DNA of 64,000 nt, from assembly GCA_016721825.1 (NCBI GenBank), contig JADKHI010000004.1, positions 310,001 through 374,000 on the forward strand, read 5' to 3'. Position 1 is the first letter of the stretch. The number at the start of each line of letters is the position of its first letter. This document shows, in pieces, positions 54,968-63,129 of the stretch. The translations under genes and the position numbers were made by a program. The notes under the pieces are model-generated. The model searched no databases. It was not told the DNA's origin and was given only the letters and a program-made list of their open reading frames with translations. Source of the stretch: Flavobacteriales bacterium (GTDB lineage: Bacteria; Bacteroidota; Bacteroidia; Flavobacteriales_F; PHOS-HE28).

Positions 54968-55357
54968 TTAGCCCTCCACCCCGGTCCCCTCGAGCTCTTC
55001 GATCATGAGTTCGATGGCTTCAATGCTGCTTGGCAGGTGATCGAGCACTTCTTCATTGGAGAGTCTCAAGATGTGCATGCCTTTGCTCCGGAGGACGTCC
55101 TCACGGATCAGGTCGCGTTCCATTTGCTCGGTTGAGCCGTGCACGTCACCATCCACCTCGATGACCAGGTTGAGCTTCTTGCAGAAGAAGTCGGTGATGT
55201 AGCCGAACATGGGCCATTGCCGATGGAAGGTATATCCCTTCATGGACCGTGCACGGAGCGCGTGCGTCCAGAGGTGCACTTCGGCCAGCGTCATCTCCTT
55301 TCGGAGTTCAGCGGCGCGTCCAGCCTTGTTCGGGTCATAGATCTTTCGGTGCGCCAT
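54968..55357 (-). CDS. DUF559 family endonuclease-like protein
   Basis: A 129-residue protein of the DUF559/Vsr-like PD-(D/E)xK group. It starts MAHRKIYDPNKAGRAAELRKEMTLAEVHLWTHALRARSMKGYTFHRQWPM, then the putative active site FGYITDFFCKKLNLVIEVDGDVH (Asp...Glu-x-Asp), and a C-terminal helix region (RSKGMHILRLSNEEVLDHL). The fold suggests a nuclease; no cellular role is established for stand-alone DUF559 proteins. Both flanks are arrays of the same palindromic repeat: copy C 22 bp beyond its stop and copy D starting 30 bp upstream of its ATG. Reading through the repeat would give a 310-residue frame, which I reject. Confidence 0.85.
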   Translation of the reverse strand: MAHRKIYDPNKAGRAAELRKEMTLAEVHLWTHALRARSMKGYTFHRQWPMFGYITDFFCKKLNLVIEVDGDVHGSTEQMERDLIREDVLRSKGMHILRLSNEEVLDHLPSSIEAIELMIEELEGTGVEG

Positions 55358-55387
55358 TTCCGGTTGATCAAGGAATGAAAATAGGGA

Positions 55388-56070
55388 GCGGATCGCATGC
55401 TGGCTCCCCCTCCGCCCCCTCGCTGTTCCTCCCTTCGGTCGGGCGCGGGGGAATGAATGAAGCGATCCGCGGAGCTGTTCCTGAAGATCTGCGATCGAAG
55501 ATGTGGTAGGCGGATCGCATGCTAGCTCCCCCTCCACCCCCTCGCTGTTCCTCCCTGCGGTCGGGCGCGGGGGAATGAAAGAAGCGATCCGCGGAGCTGT
55601 TCCTGAAGATCTGGTGTCGAAGATGTGGTCGGCGATCGCATGCTGCTCCCCTCCACCCCTCGCTGTTCCTCTGCGGTGGGCGGGGGGAAAAGGGCTGTGG
55701 CCTGGGGGGGAGGGGGTCCGAGTTGGGGGGCGCGGGGGAGGGAAGGGCCGGGGGCCGGGGGGGGGGGGGGGGGGGGGGGGGGGGTCCCCCTCCACCCCCT
55801 CGCTGTTCCTCCCTTCGGTCGGGCGCGGGGGAATGAAAGAAGCGATCCGCGGAGCTGTTCCTGAAGATCTGCGATCGAAGATGTGGTCGGCGGATCGCAT
55901 GCTAGCTCCCCCTCCACCCCCTCGCTGTTCCTCCCTGCGGTCGGGCGCGGGGGAATGAAAGAAGCGATCCGCAGATCCGGTCCTGAAGATCGTGCGAGGC
56001 CCATGCTTCCGCCGTTCCCCCGCGCCAGAGCGAGGGGGTGGAGGGGGAGCTGGAGCGCATGGGCCTCGCT
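55388..56070. repeat. palindromic repeat, copy D (tandem array of module-1 units plus module 2)
   Basis: Module-1 units begin at 55388, 55510 (122-bp spacing), a degraded one near 55631, one entering after the G run at 55785 (its right end GCGATCCGC is at 55842-55850), and one at 55890-55972; module 2 closes the array at 55999-56064 with stem GCGAGGCCCATGC/GCATGGGCCTCGC. It fills the 726-bp gap between the DUF559 gene and the metalloprotease gene, ending 14 bp from the latter's stop. Reading frames in it are spurious. Confidence 0.85.
55757..55784. other. 28-base poly-G run, probable sequencing or assembly artefact
   Basis: An uninterrupted run of 28 G. It is preceded (55621-55756) by a copy of the 122-bp unit that loses bases progressively and becomes G rich, and followed directly by clean repeat sequence in mid-unit. 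This is what joining reads with poly-G tails within a tandem repeat would give. Confidence 0.7.
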
Positions 56071-56083
56071 CCGTTAACCCCGC

Positions 56084-59000
56084 TCAAGGCACCTGTTCGC
56101 TCCGCGTATTCGTAGGCACCGTACCACCGATGTTCTGCAGGATGGGATCACGGTCGTTGCCGTTGCCGGTGTATTGCACCACGCCGTCCAAGGTGCAATC
56201 CTCGGGCCAGTAGCCGGCCGTTGTGTTGGTGGGCACCGTGCCGCCGATCTTCGCCAGGATGGGGTCGCGGTCGTTGCCGTTGCCGGTGTATTGCAACAAG
56301 CCATCGGATGACACATCACCGGCCCAGAGCACCTGCATGCCGTTCACATCCTTGCGCGCGGCGGTGCCGAACGTGGCGGTGCCGCTCAGCGTGAAGTCGA
56401 CCGTGGAAGAGCTGCCCGTCAAAGCCAGGGGCGACGCGCTCATCACACCCAGGTGGTTGCGGTGGCGCAGCACCACGTAGTAGGACCCGGAAGGCGCGCT
56501 GAGCGTGAGCGATAAGCTGCCGTTGGTGGCCACCACATCGCCATCGCGTTGCAACAGTCCGGCGGCGCTCGCCACCACGGTGGTGTTGTCACCGCTGGCG
56601 CGCAGTTCCACCAGCACCCAATCCACAATGGCGTTGGTGCCGGCAACGGCCAGCACGGCGGGTGCCACGGTCTCACTGCCCGGGTGGTTCCAAGGTGCAC
56701 CACCGTACGGATGCGCTGCTGGGACCAGTCCGCCTGCGCGCAGTCCATCGTTCATCTGCAAATTGGCGGTCACGTAGGGTCCGTCGAGCATGGCCTTGAT
56801 GGGCACCACCACGTTCACCGGTATCCCGGTCAGGGCCTTGCTGCCCGTTACGGCAGGTGCCACGCCATCGGATACACTGGTGGCGATGGTGAAGCTGCTG
56901 TTGAAGTTGGCCGCAGGGGTGAAGAGGACACCGGCGAGCAAGGTGTTCACGTTGGCCATGGCGCCGCTGGCCGTCCACACACCTGTACCTGCGACATAGG
57001 TGGAAGTGACCGCACCCGAGGTACCCGTGCTGAGCGAGCCGGCCGCGGGGTTGCTGAGCGTCAATGTCGCCGTGGTCGTCGCATGGTCCACATCGCTCAC
57101 CACGATGTCGATCAGGTTCAAGGCCACGTTCTCGGTGTAGGTCTCCGCAGCGTTCAGGTTGGTGGCGGTAGGCGCATCGTTAACGGCCGTGCCGGTCAGG
57201 GCCTTGCTTCCGGTGGTGGCCGGTGCCACGCCATCGGATACGCTGGTGGCGATGGTGAAGCTGCTGTTGAAGTTGGCCGCAGGGGTGAAGAGGACACCAG
57301 CGAGCAAGGTGTTCACGTTGGCCATGGCGCCGCTGGCGGTCCACACACCTGTACCGGCGACGTAGGTGGACGTGACCGCACCCGAAGTGCCCGTGCTGAG
57401 CGAGCCGGCCGCGGGGTTGCTGAGCGTCAATGTCGCCGTTGTCGTCGCATGGTCCACATCGCTCGCCACGATGTCGATCAGGTTCAGCGGTGTATCCTCG
57501 GTATAGCCTTCCGCAGCGTTGAGGTTGGTGGCGGTGGGCGCATCGTTCACGGCCGTGACGGTAAGGGGGGCGACATCCGTGGCGGTGCTGAAGGCCGTGG
57601 TACCGCCGTTCACCGAGGCATCGGCCGTGGCGCCATTGGTGCCGGTGGTGCGGTCCCAGGCGCGGAAGGTGATGGCGCTGGCCACGGTGCCGTTGAAGTT
57701 GCCGTTCGGTTGGAAGGAGAGGCGCGTGCTCGCATCGGCGGCGAGCAGGCGGGCCACGGTGCCGGTGGGTGTGCCCAGCGCGGTCCAGTTGGTGCCTCCG
57801 TTGATGCTGTAGTGCCACACACCGTTGGTGGCATCGGCCGCGGTGATGGCGATGCCGAGCAGCGCGCCCGCATCCGGGTCGGTGACGTTATCCACCTGTC
57901 CGGAAGGCACCGCGAGATCCACCAGCGCGCTCACCAAGGTACCGACCGCACCCACTGGCGCACCGGCATCTTCGTTCACCGAGCTGAGCACGGGACTCGC
58001 CGCAGCGCTCAGCACGGGGGCCGTGTTGATGGGGGTGTTGAACACGATGCCGTACTCCTCCACCTGTCCGTATTGCAGGGGTGTTGTGCACGGACCGGGC
58101 GTGGTGTTCAGGAAGTCCGTGATCACGCGCATGCGCATCAGCTCGCCCGACTGGGGCGACACCGGCGTGGTGAAGCTGCCCGAGACCGACGTGGTGCCGT
58201 TGGCGGGGGAGAAGATGTCCTCCCCGGAGTCGATGAAGTCACCGTCGCGGTTGTAGTCGATGTAGGCGCGCACCCACTGGGTGTTGAAGGGGCTGATCGC
58301 CACGCTGATGGCGTAGGTGGTGTTGGCGTCCAAGGTGGTGGTCTGCGAGCACAGGAAGTTGTTCATCACCGCATCGTTGAAGGCGGTGGCGTTGTTGATG
58401 GTGTTGAGGCTCACGTTCGTGATGCCGATGTTACCGGCGGGTGCGGTGGAACGGGTCACGGTGCAGCCTGCGGTGGGCAAGGCGTACACATTGATGTGCG
58501 CGGTCTTCGTGTTGGTGGTTCCTGTGCCTTGCCCGTTGCTGGCGGTCAAGGTGACGTTGTAGATGCCGGCCGTGTTGTAGGTCACGGTCGGGTTCTGCGC
58601 GGTGCTGCTGGAAGGGGTTCCACCGGGGAAGGACCACGACCAGCTGGTGGGTGAGAGCAGCGACAGGTCGGTGAAGGTGACGCTGCTGCCCGCGCAAACG
58701 CCGCGCGTGCTGGCCTTGAAGTCGCTCAACGGCGGACCCGTCACCGTCATGATGAGCGTGTTGCTCGTGGCGGGGGAAGCGAGCACATTGGCGAGGTTCG
58801 AGAACAGCTGTGCGTACACCTGGTCGCCGGGCATCAGCGTGTTGTTGCTGTAGGTGGCACCGGTGCTTTGGAAGAGCCCGTTCTTGAACCAGTTGTAGGT
58901 GGGCGCGCCGCCGCCGTTGGTGGGCGTGGGCGTGAAGGTGACGTTGGTGCCGTAGGTGATGGTGGTGCTGGGTGACGCAGCGATGCTCACGGCCGCGAGG

Positions 59001-60826
59001 GAACTGCTCACGTACACGCCGTAGTCCTCCACGTCGCCAACGAGCAAGGCCACCCCGCAGGTGCGTTCGCTCGCGGTGAGCGACGTGGCCTCACCATACA
59101 CGCGCATGCGCAACAGGGTGTTCTGCACGGCGGTGTTGGGGATGGTGACGTTGGTGCTCACCACCGTGCCCACCACGGCGGAACTACCGATGCTGATGAG
59201 CTCGGCGGGGTTCTCGAAGGTGCCGTTGTTGTTGTAGTCGATGTAGGCCTCGTACACCTCCGTGCCGTTGTTGGTGGAGCCGTTCACGGTGATGCTGAAG
59301 GGATAGCTGCCGTTGCGGGCCACCACGGTGCTCTGGCTGCAGCTGAAGTTCTGGTACACGCCGTTGATACCGGTGCTGGTGGAGTTATCCAGCGTGTTGA
59401 ACTTCACGCGGCTCACGGTAAGGCCGTAGTTGGCGCTGGGGTTGGCACTGGTGGGCGTGCACGCTGCAACGGGCGCGGTGGCCACCACCACGATGCCGTT
59501 CTCGGTAACGGTGCTGACGCCCTGTGCGGAGGTGGTGGTGAGCGTGGCGTTGTACACCCCCGCGCTCGCCAGGGTGAAGGTGGGGTTCTGCGCGGTGCTG
59601 TTGTAGGTGTTCACGCCGTTGCTGATGGTCCAGCTGAAGCTGATGCCAGGGAACTCCGAATCGGGCAGCCCCGTGTTGGGCACGCAGCGGCTGTTGTCGT
59701 ACAGCGTTACGCTCTGGCCCGTGCCGCAGAGGATGGCGGCGCTGCACAGAATGTCCATGGTGGCGGCGCCGGGCGGCACCAGCGCGGTGTTGCCGTTGGC
59801 GGCCAGGAAGCTGGCGCGTGCGGTCGTGAGGGCGAGCGTCATGCGGGCGGCCTGCCCACTGCTGAACATGCTCTGGCAGTCGCTGCTGCTGTAGTCCATG
59901 TAGTTCACCACGAACAGGCTGTTGGAGCTGTTGGCGTCGCAGCCGTTGGTGCCACTGGTGTTGCAATCGCTCGCGCTGCGGATGTGCGGGGGCGTGTCGC
60001 AGACCTGGTCACCCTGCGTTCCACAGGGGCTGTTGTTCGGACAGGCGGTGCCGTTCGCATCGCCTTCGAAGGTGTGGTACACGTCCAGTGCGTGGCCGAT
60101 CTCGTGGGTGAGCACCGTGCTCGTGGGGTCCGCCATCTGGTTGGCGAGCATCACGCAGCCATCCAGCGAAGTGCCGTGGGAGCTGGCGAAGTAGGCGAAG
60201 CCCTGGATGCCGCTGCCACCATCGTTGCCGTCGATCTCGCTCACCGCCCAGATGTTGTAGTAGCGCGTCTGGTCCCACACGTCCAGCGCCTTCAGCGCAG
60301 CGTCGGTGATGCCTGCGGACTGGCGGAACACGCCGCTGGCCATGTAGGTGGCGTTGCCCGTCATGTTGGTGCGGGTGATGCCCGTGGTGCAGTTGCCGTT
60401 GGGGTCGCGCACGGCGAGCACGAACTCGATGCCCACATCCACGCCGCTGCCGAAGCCGGCGGTGCCGGCCACCTTGCGGAAGCGCTGGTTCAGGGCCTTG
60501 ATGGCGTTGCGGATCTGTCCGTCGGTGAGCACGGTAAGGCCGGTGCCCGTCTCCATCACGTGCACCACCACGGGGATCTTGTAAGTGCTGAGGCTGCGGG
60601 TGAAGCTGCCGCCCTGGGCACGCGCCGCCGCATCGAAGGCCAGGGTGCGGTCGCGGTAGGCGGGGTCGCTCTGCATCAGTTGCTGGTGCAGCGCATCGAA
60701 GCCGCAGCGCTCAACGGGCGGCGGCACCTGCACGGTGGGTGGTGGCTGCAGCACGACCTGTGCGCTGAGGGTGTTCACCACGAAGAGGGAAGGAACGAGC
60801 AGCAGGGAGGAAAGGAAGGAACGCAT
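56084..60826 (-). CDS. giant secreted M43-type metalloprotease with GEVED, PKD and repeat domains
   Basis: A 1580-residue secreted protein. Signal peptide MRSFLSSLLLVPSLFVVNTLSA; a pappalysin-like (M43) protease domain (about 70-390) with zinc motif HEIGHALDVYH (His241, Glu242; the usual Gly at the eighth position is Asp), and Met-turn VNYMDYS; PKD domains (FSWTISNGVNTYNSTAQNPTFTLASAGVYNATLTT; WSWSFPGGTPSSSTAQNPTVTYNTAGIYNVTL); two GEVED-type domains (VGDVEDYGVYVS; YGQVEEYGIVF); cadherin-like repeats, two of them near identical; and a C-terminal dockerin-like pair (LLQYTGNGNDRDPILAKIGGTVPTNT / VVQYTGNGNDRDPILQNIGGTVPTNT) typical of Flavobacteriales surface proteins. The start is set by the signal peptide. 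Confidence 0.9.
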   Translation of the reverse strand: MRSFLSSLLLVPSLFVVNTLSAQVVLQPPPTVQVPPPVERCGFDALHQQLMQSDPAYRDRTLAFDAAARAQGGSFTRSLSTYKIPVVVHVMETGTGLTVLTDGQIRNAIKALNQRFRKVAGTAGFGSGVDVGIEFVLAVRDPNGNCTTGITRTNMTGNATYMASGVFRQSAGITDAALKALDVWDQTRYYNIWAVSEIDGNDGGSGIQGFAYFASSHGTSLDGCVMLANQMADPTSTVLTHEIGHALDVYHTFEGDANGTACPNNSPCGTQGDQVCDTPPHIRSASDCNTSGTNGCDANSSNSLFVVNYMDYSSSDCQSMFSSGQAARMTLALTTARASFLAANGNTALVPPGAATMDILCSAAILCGTGQSVTLYDNSRCVPNTGLPDSEFPGISFSWTISNGVNTYNSTAQNPTFTLASAGVYNATLTTTSAQGVSTVTENGIVVVATAPVAACTPTSANPSANYGLTVSRVKFNTLDNSTSTGINGVYQNFSCSQSTVVARNGSYPFSITVNGSTNNGTEVYEAYIDYNNNGTFENPAELISIGSSAVVGTVVSTNVTIPNTAVQNTLLRMRVYGEATSLTASERTCGVALLVGDVEDYGVYVSSSLAAVSIAASPSTTITYGTNVTFTPTPTNGGGAPTYNWFKNGLFQSTGATYSNNTLMPGDQVYAQLFSNLANVLASPATSNTLIMTVTGPPLSDFKASTRGVCAGSSVTFTDLSLLSPTSWSWSFPGGTPSSSTAQNPTVTYNTAGIYNVTLTASNGQGTGTTNTKTAHINVYALPTAGCTVTRSTAPAGNIGITNVSLNTINNATAFNDAVMNNFLCSQTTTLDANTTYAISVAISPFNTQWVRAYIDYNRDGDFIDSGEDIFSPANGTTSVSGSFTTPVSPQSGELMRMRVITDFLNTTPGPCTTPLQYGQVEEYGIVFNTPINTAPVLSAAASPVLSSVNEDAGAPVGAVGTLVSALVDLAVPSGQVDNVTDPDAGALLGIAITAADATNGVWHYSINGGTNWTALGTPTGTVARLLAADASTRLSFQPNGNFNGTVASAITFRAWDRTTGTNGATADASVNGGTTAFSTATDVAPLTVTAVNDAPTATNLNAAEGYTEDTPLNLIDIVASDVDHATTTATLTLSNPAAGSLSTGTSGAVTSTYVAGTGVWTASGAMANVNTLLAGVLFTPAANFNSSFTIATSVSDGVAPATTGSKALTGTAVNDAPTATNLNAAETYTENVALNLIDIVVSDVDHATTTATLTLSNPAAGSLSTGTSGAVTSTYVAGTGVWTASGAMANVNTLLAGVLFTPAANFNSSFTIATSVSDGVAPAVTGSKALTGIPVNVVVPIKAMLDGPYVTANLQMNDGLRAGGLVPAAHPYGGAPWNHPGSETVAPAVLAVAGTNAIVDWVLVELRASGDNTTVVASAAGLLQRDGDVVATNGSLSLTLSAPSGSYYVVLRHRNHLGVMSASPLALTGSSSTVDFTLSGTATFGTAARKDVNGMQVLWAGDVSSDGLLQYTGNGNDRDPILAKIGGTVPTNTTAGYWPEDCTLDGVVQYTGNGNDRDPILQNIGGTVPTNTRSEQVP
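56831..57545 (-). repeat. internal 366-bp tandem duplication in the metalloprotease gene
   Basis: Two copies, about 56831-57179 and 57197-57545, offset by exactly 366 bp (122 codons) and almost identical in DNA. Each encodes a cadherin-like domain containing YTE(D/N)...LNLIDIV and DVDHATTTATLTLSNPAAGS. High identity indicates a recent duplication or gene-internal homogenisation. Confidence 0.8.
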
Positions 60827-60935
60827 AGCGGAACTGGGGTGAGCGATCGTGAACGTTCGTGGACCCTTTTGGGGGCCGGGGTGAAGCAAGCAAGGTAGGG
60901 GAGCGGCGGGGACCGGCAAGGGGCGAGGGGAAGGA

Positions 60936-61205
60936 CAATGGGCGATGGATGAAGGAGGAAAGGATGAAGCCTGAGGTTATCGTCAGCGGAGCGCTTGGAA
61001 GGATGATGGGCGATGGATGAAGGAAGGAAAGGAAGAAAGCCTGAGGTCTTCGGCAGCAGAGCGCTTGGAAGGATGATGGGCGATGGATGAAGGAAGGAAA
61101 GGAAGAAAGCCTGAGGTCTTCGGCAGCGGAGCGCTTGGAAGGATGATGGGCGATGGATGAAGGAAGGAAAGGAAGAAAGCCTGAGGTCTTCGGCAGCGGA
61201 GCTTT
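60936..61205. repeat. four tandem ~70-bp repeats upstream of the metalloprotease gene
   Basis: Units start at 61001, 61071 and 61141 with a period of exactly 70 bp, preceded by a diverged partial unit from about 60936. Each contains GGATGATGGGCGATGGATGA and GCCTGAGGTCTTCGGCAGC. The unit is purine rich on the plus strand. There are no variable spacers, so it is not CRISPR. It occupies most of the 458-bp gap between the metalloprotease start and the next gene. Confidence 0.8.
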
Positions 61206-61209
61206 TCTC

Positions 61210-61243
61210 AGTATCTGTGTTCATCAGTGTTCATCCGTGGTTC
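61210..61243. repeat. short interspersed GTTCATC-type repeat
   Basis: Contains GTGTTCATCAGTGTTCATCC, the reverse of the ATGAACAC repeats that turn up in many unrelated bacterial genomes and generate spurious peptides such as MNTDEHR. It joins the end of the tandem array to the small regulator-like gene. Confidence 0.5.
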
Positions 61244-61284
61244 AACTCCAGCGAGCCTTGGAAGAAGAGCGATGGCATGGGCCT

Positions 61285-61545
61285 TCACGGCTCGGATCCG
61301 TTGTTGCGTTCGACGACCATCACGCGGCCCTTCGACACATAGGCCTTGGCGCTGTTGGAGAGCACCAGGCACAGTTGCATGGTGCGGCGCATCTCGGTGC
61401 TGTTCAGCACCGGAGCTTCCAGCAGTTCCTGTAGCTCCGCGACCAGCAGCTGCAGGCGCAGGCGCTGGTCCTGTTCGAGCCGGTGCCGGGTGTGCTGGCA
61501 CTGAATGGGGATCCCTTGCGGGGGAGCGGACCGGAGGGTGGGCAT
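61285..61545 (-). CDS. small orphan protein homologous to the N-terminus of the adjacent LuxR-type regulator
   Basis: An 86-residue protein: MPTLRSAPPQGIPIQCQHTRHRLEQDQRLRLQLLVAELQELLEAPVLNSTEMRRTMQLCLVLSNSAKAYVSKGRVMVV. It aligns over its whole length with residues 1-82 of the regulator at 61958-62464 (start MPTLR, LRLQ.L.AELQ.LL.A, LC.LLS..AKA.V.KG.V), but lacks the HTH domain. The leader DNA is also shared, including a 20-bp palindrome. It may act as a partner or antagonist of the full-length paralogue, or be a truncated duplicate. The domain is otherwise unknown to me. Confidence 0.6.
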   Translation of the reverse strand: MPTLRSAPPQGIPIQCQHTRHRLEQDQRLRLQLLVAELQELLEAPVLNSTEMRRTMQLCLVLSNSAKAYVSKGRVMVVERNNGSEP

Positions 61546-61591
61546 GGTGCGTTCGAGAGCTCCAAAGCTTGAGGGCACCGCCTGCACCCAC

Positions 61592-61611
61592 AATACCCGC
61601 TAGTGGGTATT
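61592..61611 (-). promoter_or_regulatory. 20-bp palindromic operator upstream of the orphan regulator-like gene
   Basis: On the plus strand it reads AATACCCGCTAGTGGGTATT, a dyad AATACCC/GGGTATT. It begins 46 nt upstream of the ATG and is flanked by an A tract on the far side. The sequence TATTGTGG at its gene-proximal end resembles a -7 box, so a bound protein would cover the promoter. Confidence 0.6.
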
Positions 61612-61668
61612 TTTTGGGAGGGGGGCGTAGCGTATCAGCGGTACTTGTTCAGTGATGTGATCACGTGA

Positions 61669-61947
61669 GCGGATCGCGAGCTGGCTCCCCCTCCACCCCC
61701 TCGCTGTTCGGCCTGCGGCCTGCGCGGGGGATGAGAAGAAGCGATCCGCAGATCTGTTCCTGAAGTTCTTGGGAGGCCCATGCTTCCTTCGTTCCCCCTC
61801 GCAGTTCCTCCCTGCGGTCGGGCGCGGGGGATGAGAAGAAGCGATCCGCAGATCTGTTCCTGAAGATCTGGCGAGGCCCATGCTTCCACTTATCCCCCGC
61901 GCCAGAGCGAGGGTGTGGAGGGGGAGCTGGTGCGCATGGGCCACGCT
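61669..61947. repeat. palindromic repeat element, copy E (rearranged)
   Basis: Module 1 at 61669-61749, a chimeric partial unit to the second GCGATCCGC at 61841-61849, then module 2 at 61876-61941. The outer stem has one mismatch (GCGAGGCCC against GGGCCACGC). It ends 11 bp from the stop codon of the next minus-strand gene. Only the operator and repeat are seen in the 412-bp gap. Confidence 0.8.
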
Positions 61948-61957
61948 CTTTGCGGAT

Positions 61958-62464
61958 TCACTTCAACAACCCCCACCGCATGGCGAAGATCACCAGGCCC
62001 GTTTTGCTGCGCAGGTGGAACTTCTCGAAGAGGCTCACGCGGTAGTTGTCCACGCTGCGGCGGTGTACGCCCATTGCCTTGGCGATCTGCTCGTAGGTGG
62101 GTTCGGCTTCGGAACAGACCAGCTGCAGGAACTCCAGCTCGCGCGGGCTCACCTGTTCCAGCACTTGCTCACGGCGGAAGGCAGGCACATCGTACAGGTG
62201 GGTGGGGCTTTCGTCCGCTGCCAGAACAGGCCCCAGGATCACCTGGCCCTTGGCCACGAAGGCCTTGGCGCCTTGGGAAAGCAGGGTGCACAGTTTCAGT
62301 ATCCGGCGCCGATCCGCCGTGGAGATCACGGAAGCGTCCAGCAGGTCCTGAAGTTCGGCGGCCAGCACCTGCAGGCGCAAGGTCTCGTTCTGTTCCACCC
62401 GTTCCTTGGTGCGGATGCGGCGGTAGGGTAGACCTTCCAATGGGACGATGCGGAGAGTGGGCAT
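61958..62464 (-). CDS. LuxR-type HTH regulator with novel N-terminal domain
   Basis: A 168-residue protein. Residues 1-85 are a helical domain shared with the orphan gene at 61285-61545; residues about 100-168 form a LuxR/GerE HTH: EQVLEQVSPRELEFLQLVCSEAEPTYEQIAKAMGVHRRSVDNYRVSLFEKFHLRSKTGLVIFAMRWGLLK. The HTH is nearly identical to that of the response regulator at 63130-63789, including the last seven residues (MRWGLLK). It lacks a receiver domain, so it is not directly phosphorylated in the usual way. A perfect palindrome lies 51 bp upstream of its start, and repeat copy E directly follows its stop. Confidence 0.82.
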   Translation of the reverse strand: MPTLRIVPLEGLPYRRIRTKERVEQNETLRLQVLAAELQDLLDASVISTADRRRILKLCTLLSQGAKAFVAKGQVILGPVLAADESPTHLYDVPAFRREQVLEQVSPRELEFLQLVCSEAEPTYEQIAKAMGVHRRSVDNYRVSLFEKFHLRSKTGLVIFAMRWGLLK

Positions 62465-62515
62465 TGGACAGCGTGTGTTGGTCCTTCAAAGCTTGAGGAC
62501 CTCGACCGCTCCCAC

Positions 62516-62535
62516 AATACCGGTAAACCGGTATT
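62516..62535 (-). promoter_or_regulatory. 20-bp perfect palindromic operator upstream of the LuxR-type regulator
   Basis: AATACCGGTAAACCGGTATT: arms AATACCGGT and ACCGGTATT around a 2-nt centre. Together with the related site at 61592-61611 it gives the consensus AATACC-N8-GGTATT. The DNA between site and gene (ATTGTGGGnGC, CTCAAGCTTTG) is conserved at both loci. Confidence 0.65.
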
Positions 62536-62687
62536 TTTTGGGGGGGTAAGGGGGCTTTTTCGGGGTTTTGGCGCGTCGGCGGCCGAGGTGTCTCCACCTC
62601 GCAGTGACCGTTTGGTGGGGTCGCGGGCTTGTTCTTGTGCTCGAGCGGCCTATAAGGTGGCTTCTTCGGTGTTCGATCCTGTGGCAA

Positions 62688-62868
62688 GCGGATCGCGAGC
62701 TGGCTCCCCCTCCGCCCCCTCGCTGTTCCTCCCTGCGGTCGGGCGCGGGGGATTGAAAGAAGCGATCCGCGGATCTGTTCTTGAAGATCTTGCGAGGCCC
62801 ATGCTTCCACCGTTCCCCCGCGCCAGAGCGAGGGGGTGGAGGGGGAGCCAGAGCGCATGGGCTTCGCT
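62688..62868. repeat. palindromic repeat element, copy F
   Basis: Module 1 at 62688-62770, module 2 at 62797-62862, outer stem with one G-U wobble. Lies with copy G in the 665-bp gap between the regulator at 61958-62464 and the response regulator gene. The stretch 62536-62687 holds a G-rich segment and nothing recognisable. Confidence 0.85.
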
Positions 62869-62937
62869 CATCGAAGGGATCTTTCGCTTTCCGAAGTACG
62901 GAGAAGAAGCAGGACATGAAATGCCGTGTTCATACCA

Positions 62938-63118
62938 GCGGATCGCATGGTGGCTCCCCCTCCGCCCCCTCGCTGATCCTCCCTGCGGTCGGGCGCGGGG
63001 GATTGAAAGAAGCGATCCGCGGATCTGTTCTTGAAGATCTTGCGAGGCCCATGCTTCCACCGTTCCCCCGCGCCAGAGCGAGGGGGTGGAGGGGGAGCTG
63101 GTGCGCATGGGCCGCGCT
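62938..63118. repeat. palindromic repeat element, copy G
   Basis: Module 1 at 62938-63020 and module 2 at 63047-63112, nearly identical to copy F. It ends 12 bp from the stop codon of the response regulator gene on the minus strand. Confidence 0.85.
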
Positions 63119-63129
63119 CTCGACGCGCT

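Noticed and set aside
54968..55900. A 310-codon frame joining the DUF559 gene to the repeat array.
   Set aside because: The added N-terminal part is only translated palindromic repeat and poly-G sequence; the DUF559 family starts at MAHRKIYDP (55357).
55388..56070. Possible CRISPR array in the 122-bp palindromic repeats.
   Set aside because: The whole 122-bp unit is repeated including its linker; no variable spacers are seen.
60936..61205. Possible CRISPR array.
   Set aside because: Units are 70 bp and directly adjacent with no unique spacers, and there are no cas genes in the window.
61592..61611. The palindrome followed by six T on the plus strand as a rho-independent terminator.
   Set aside because: No plus-strand gene ends there, and the same arrangement recurs at the other regulator together with a conserved leader, which fits an operator better.
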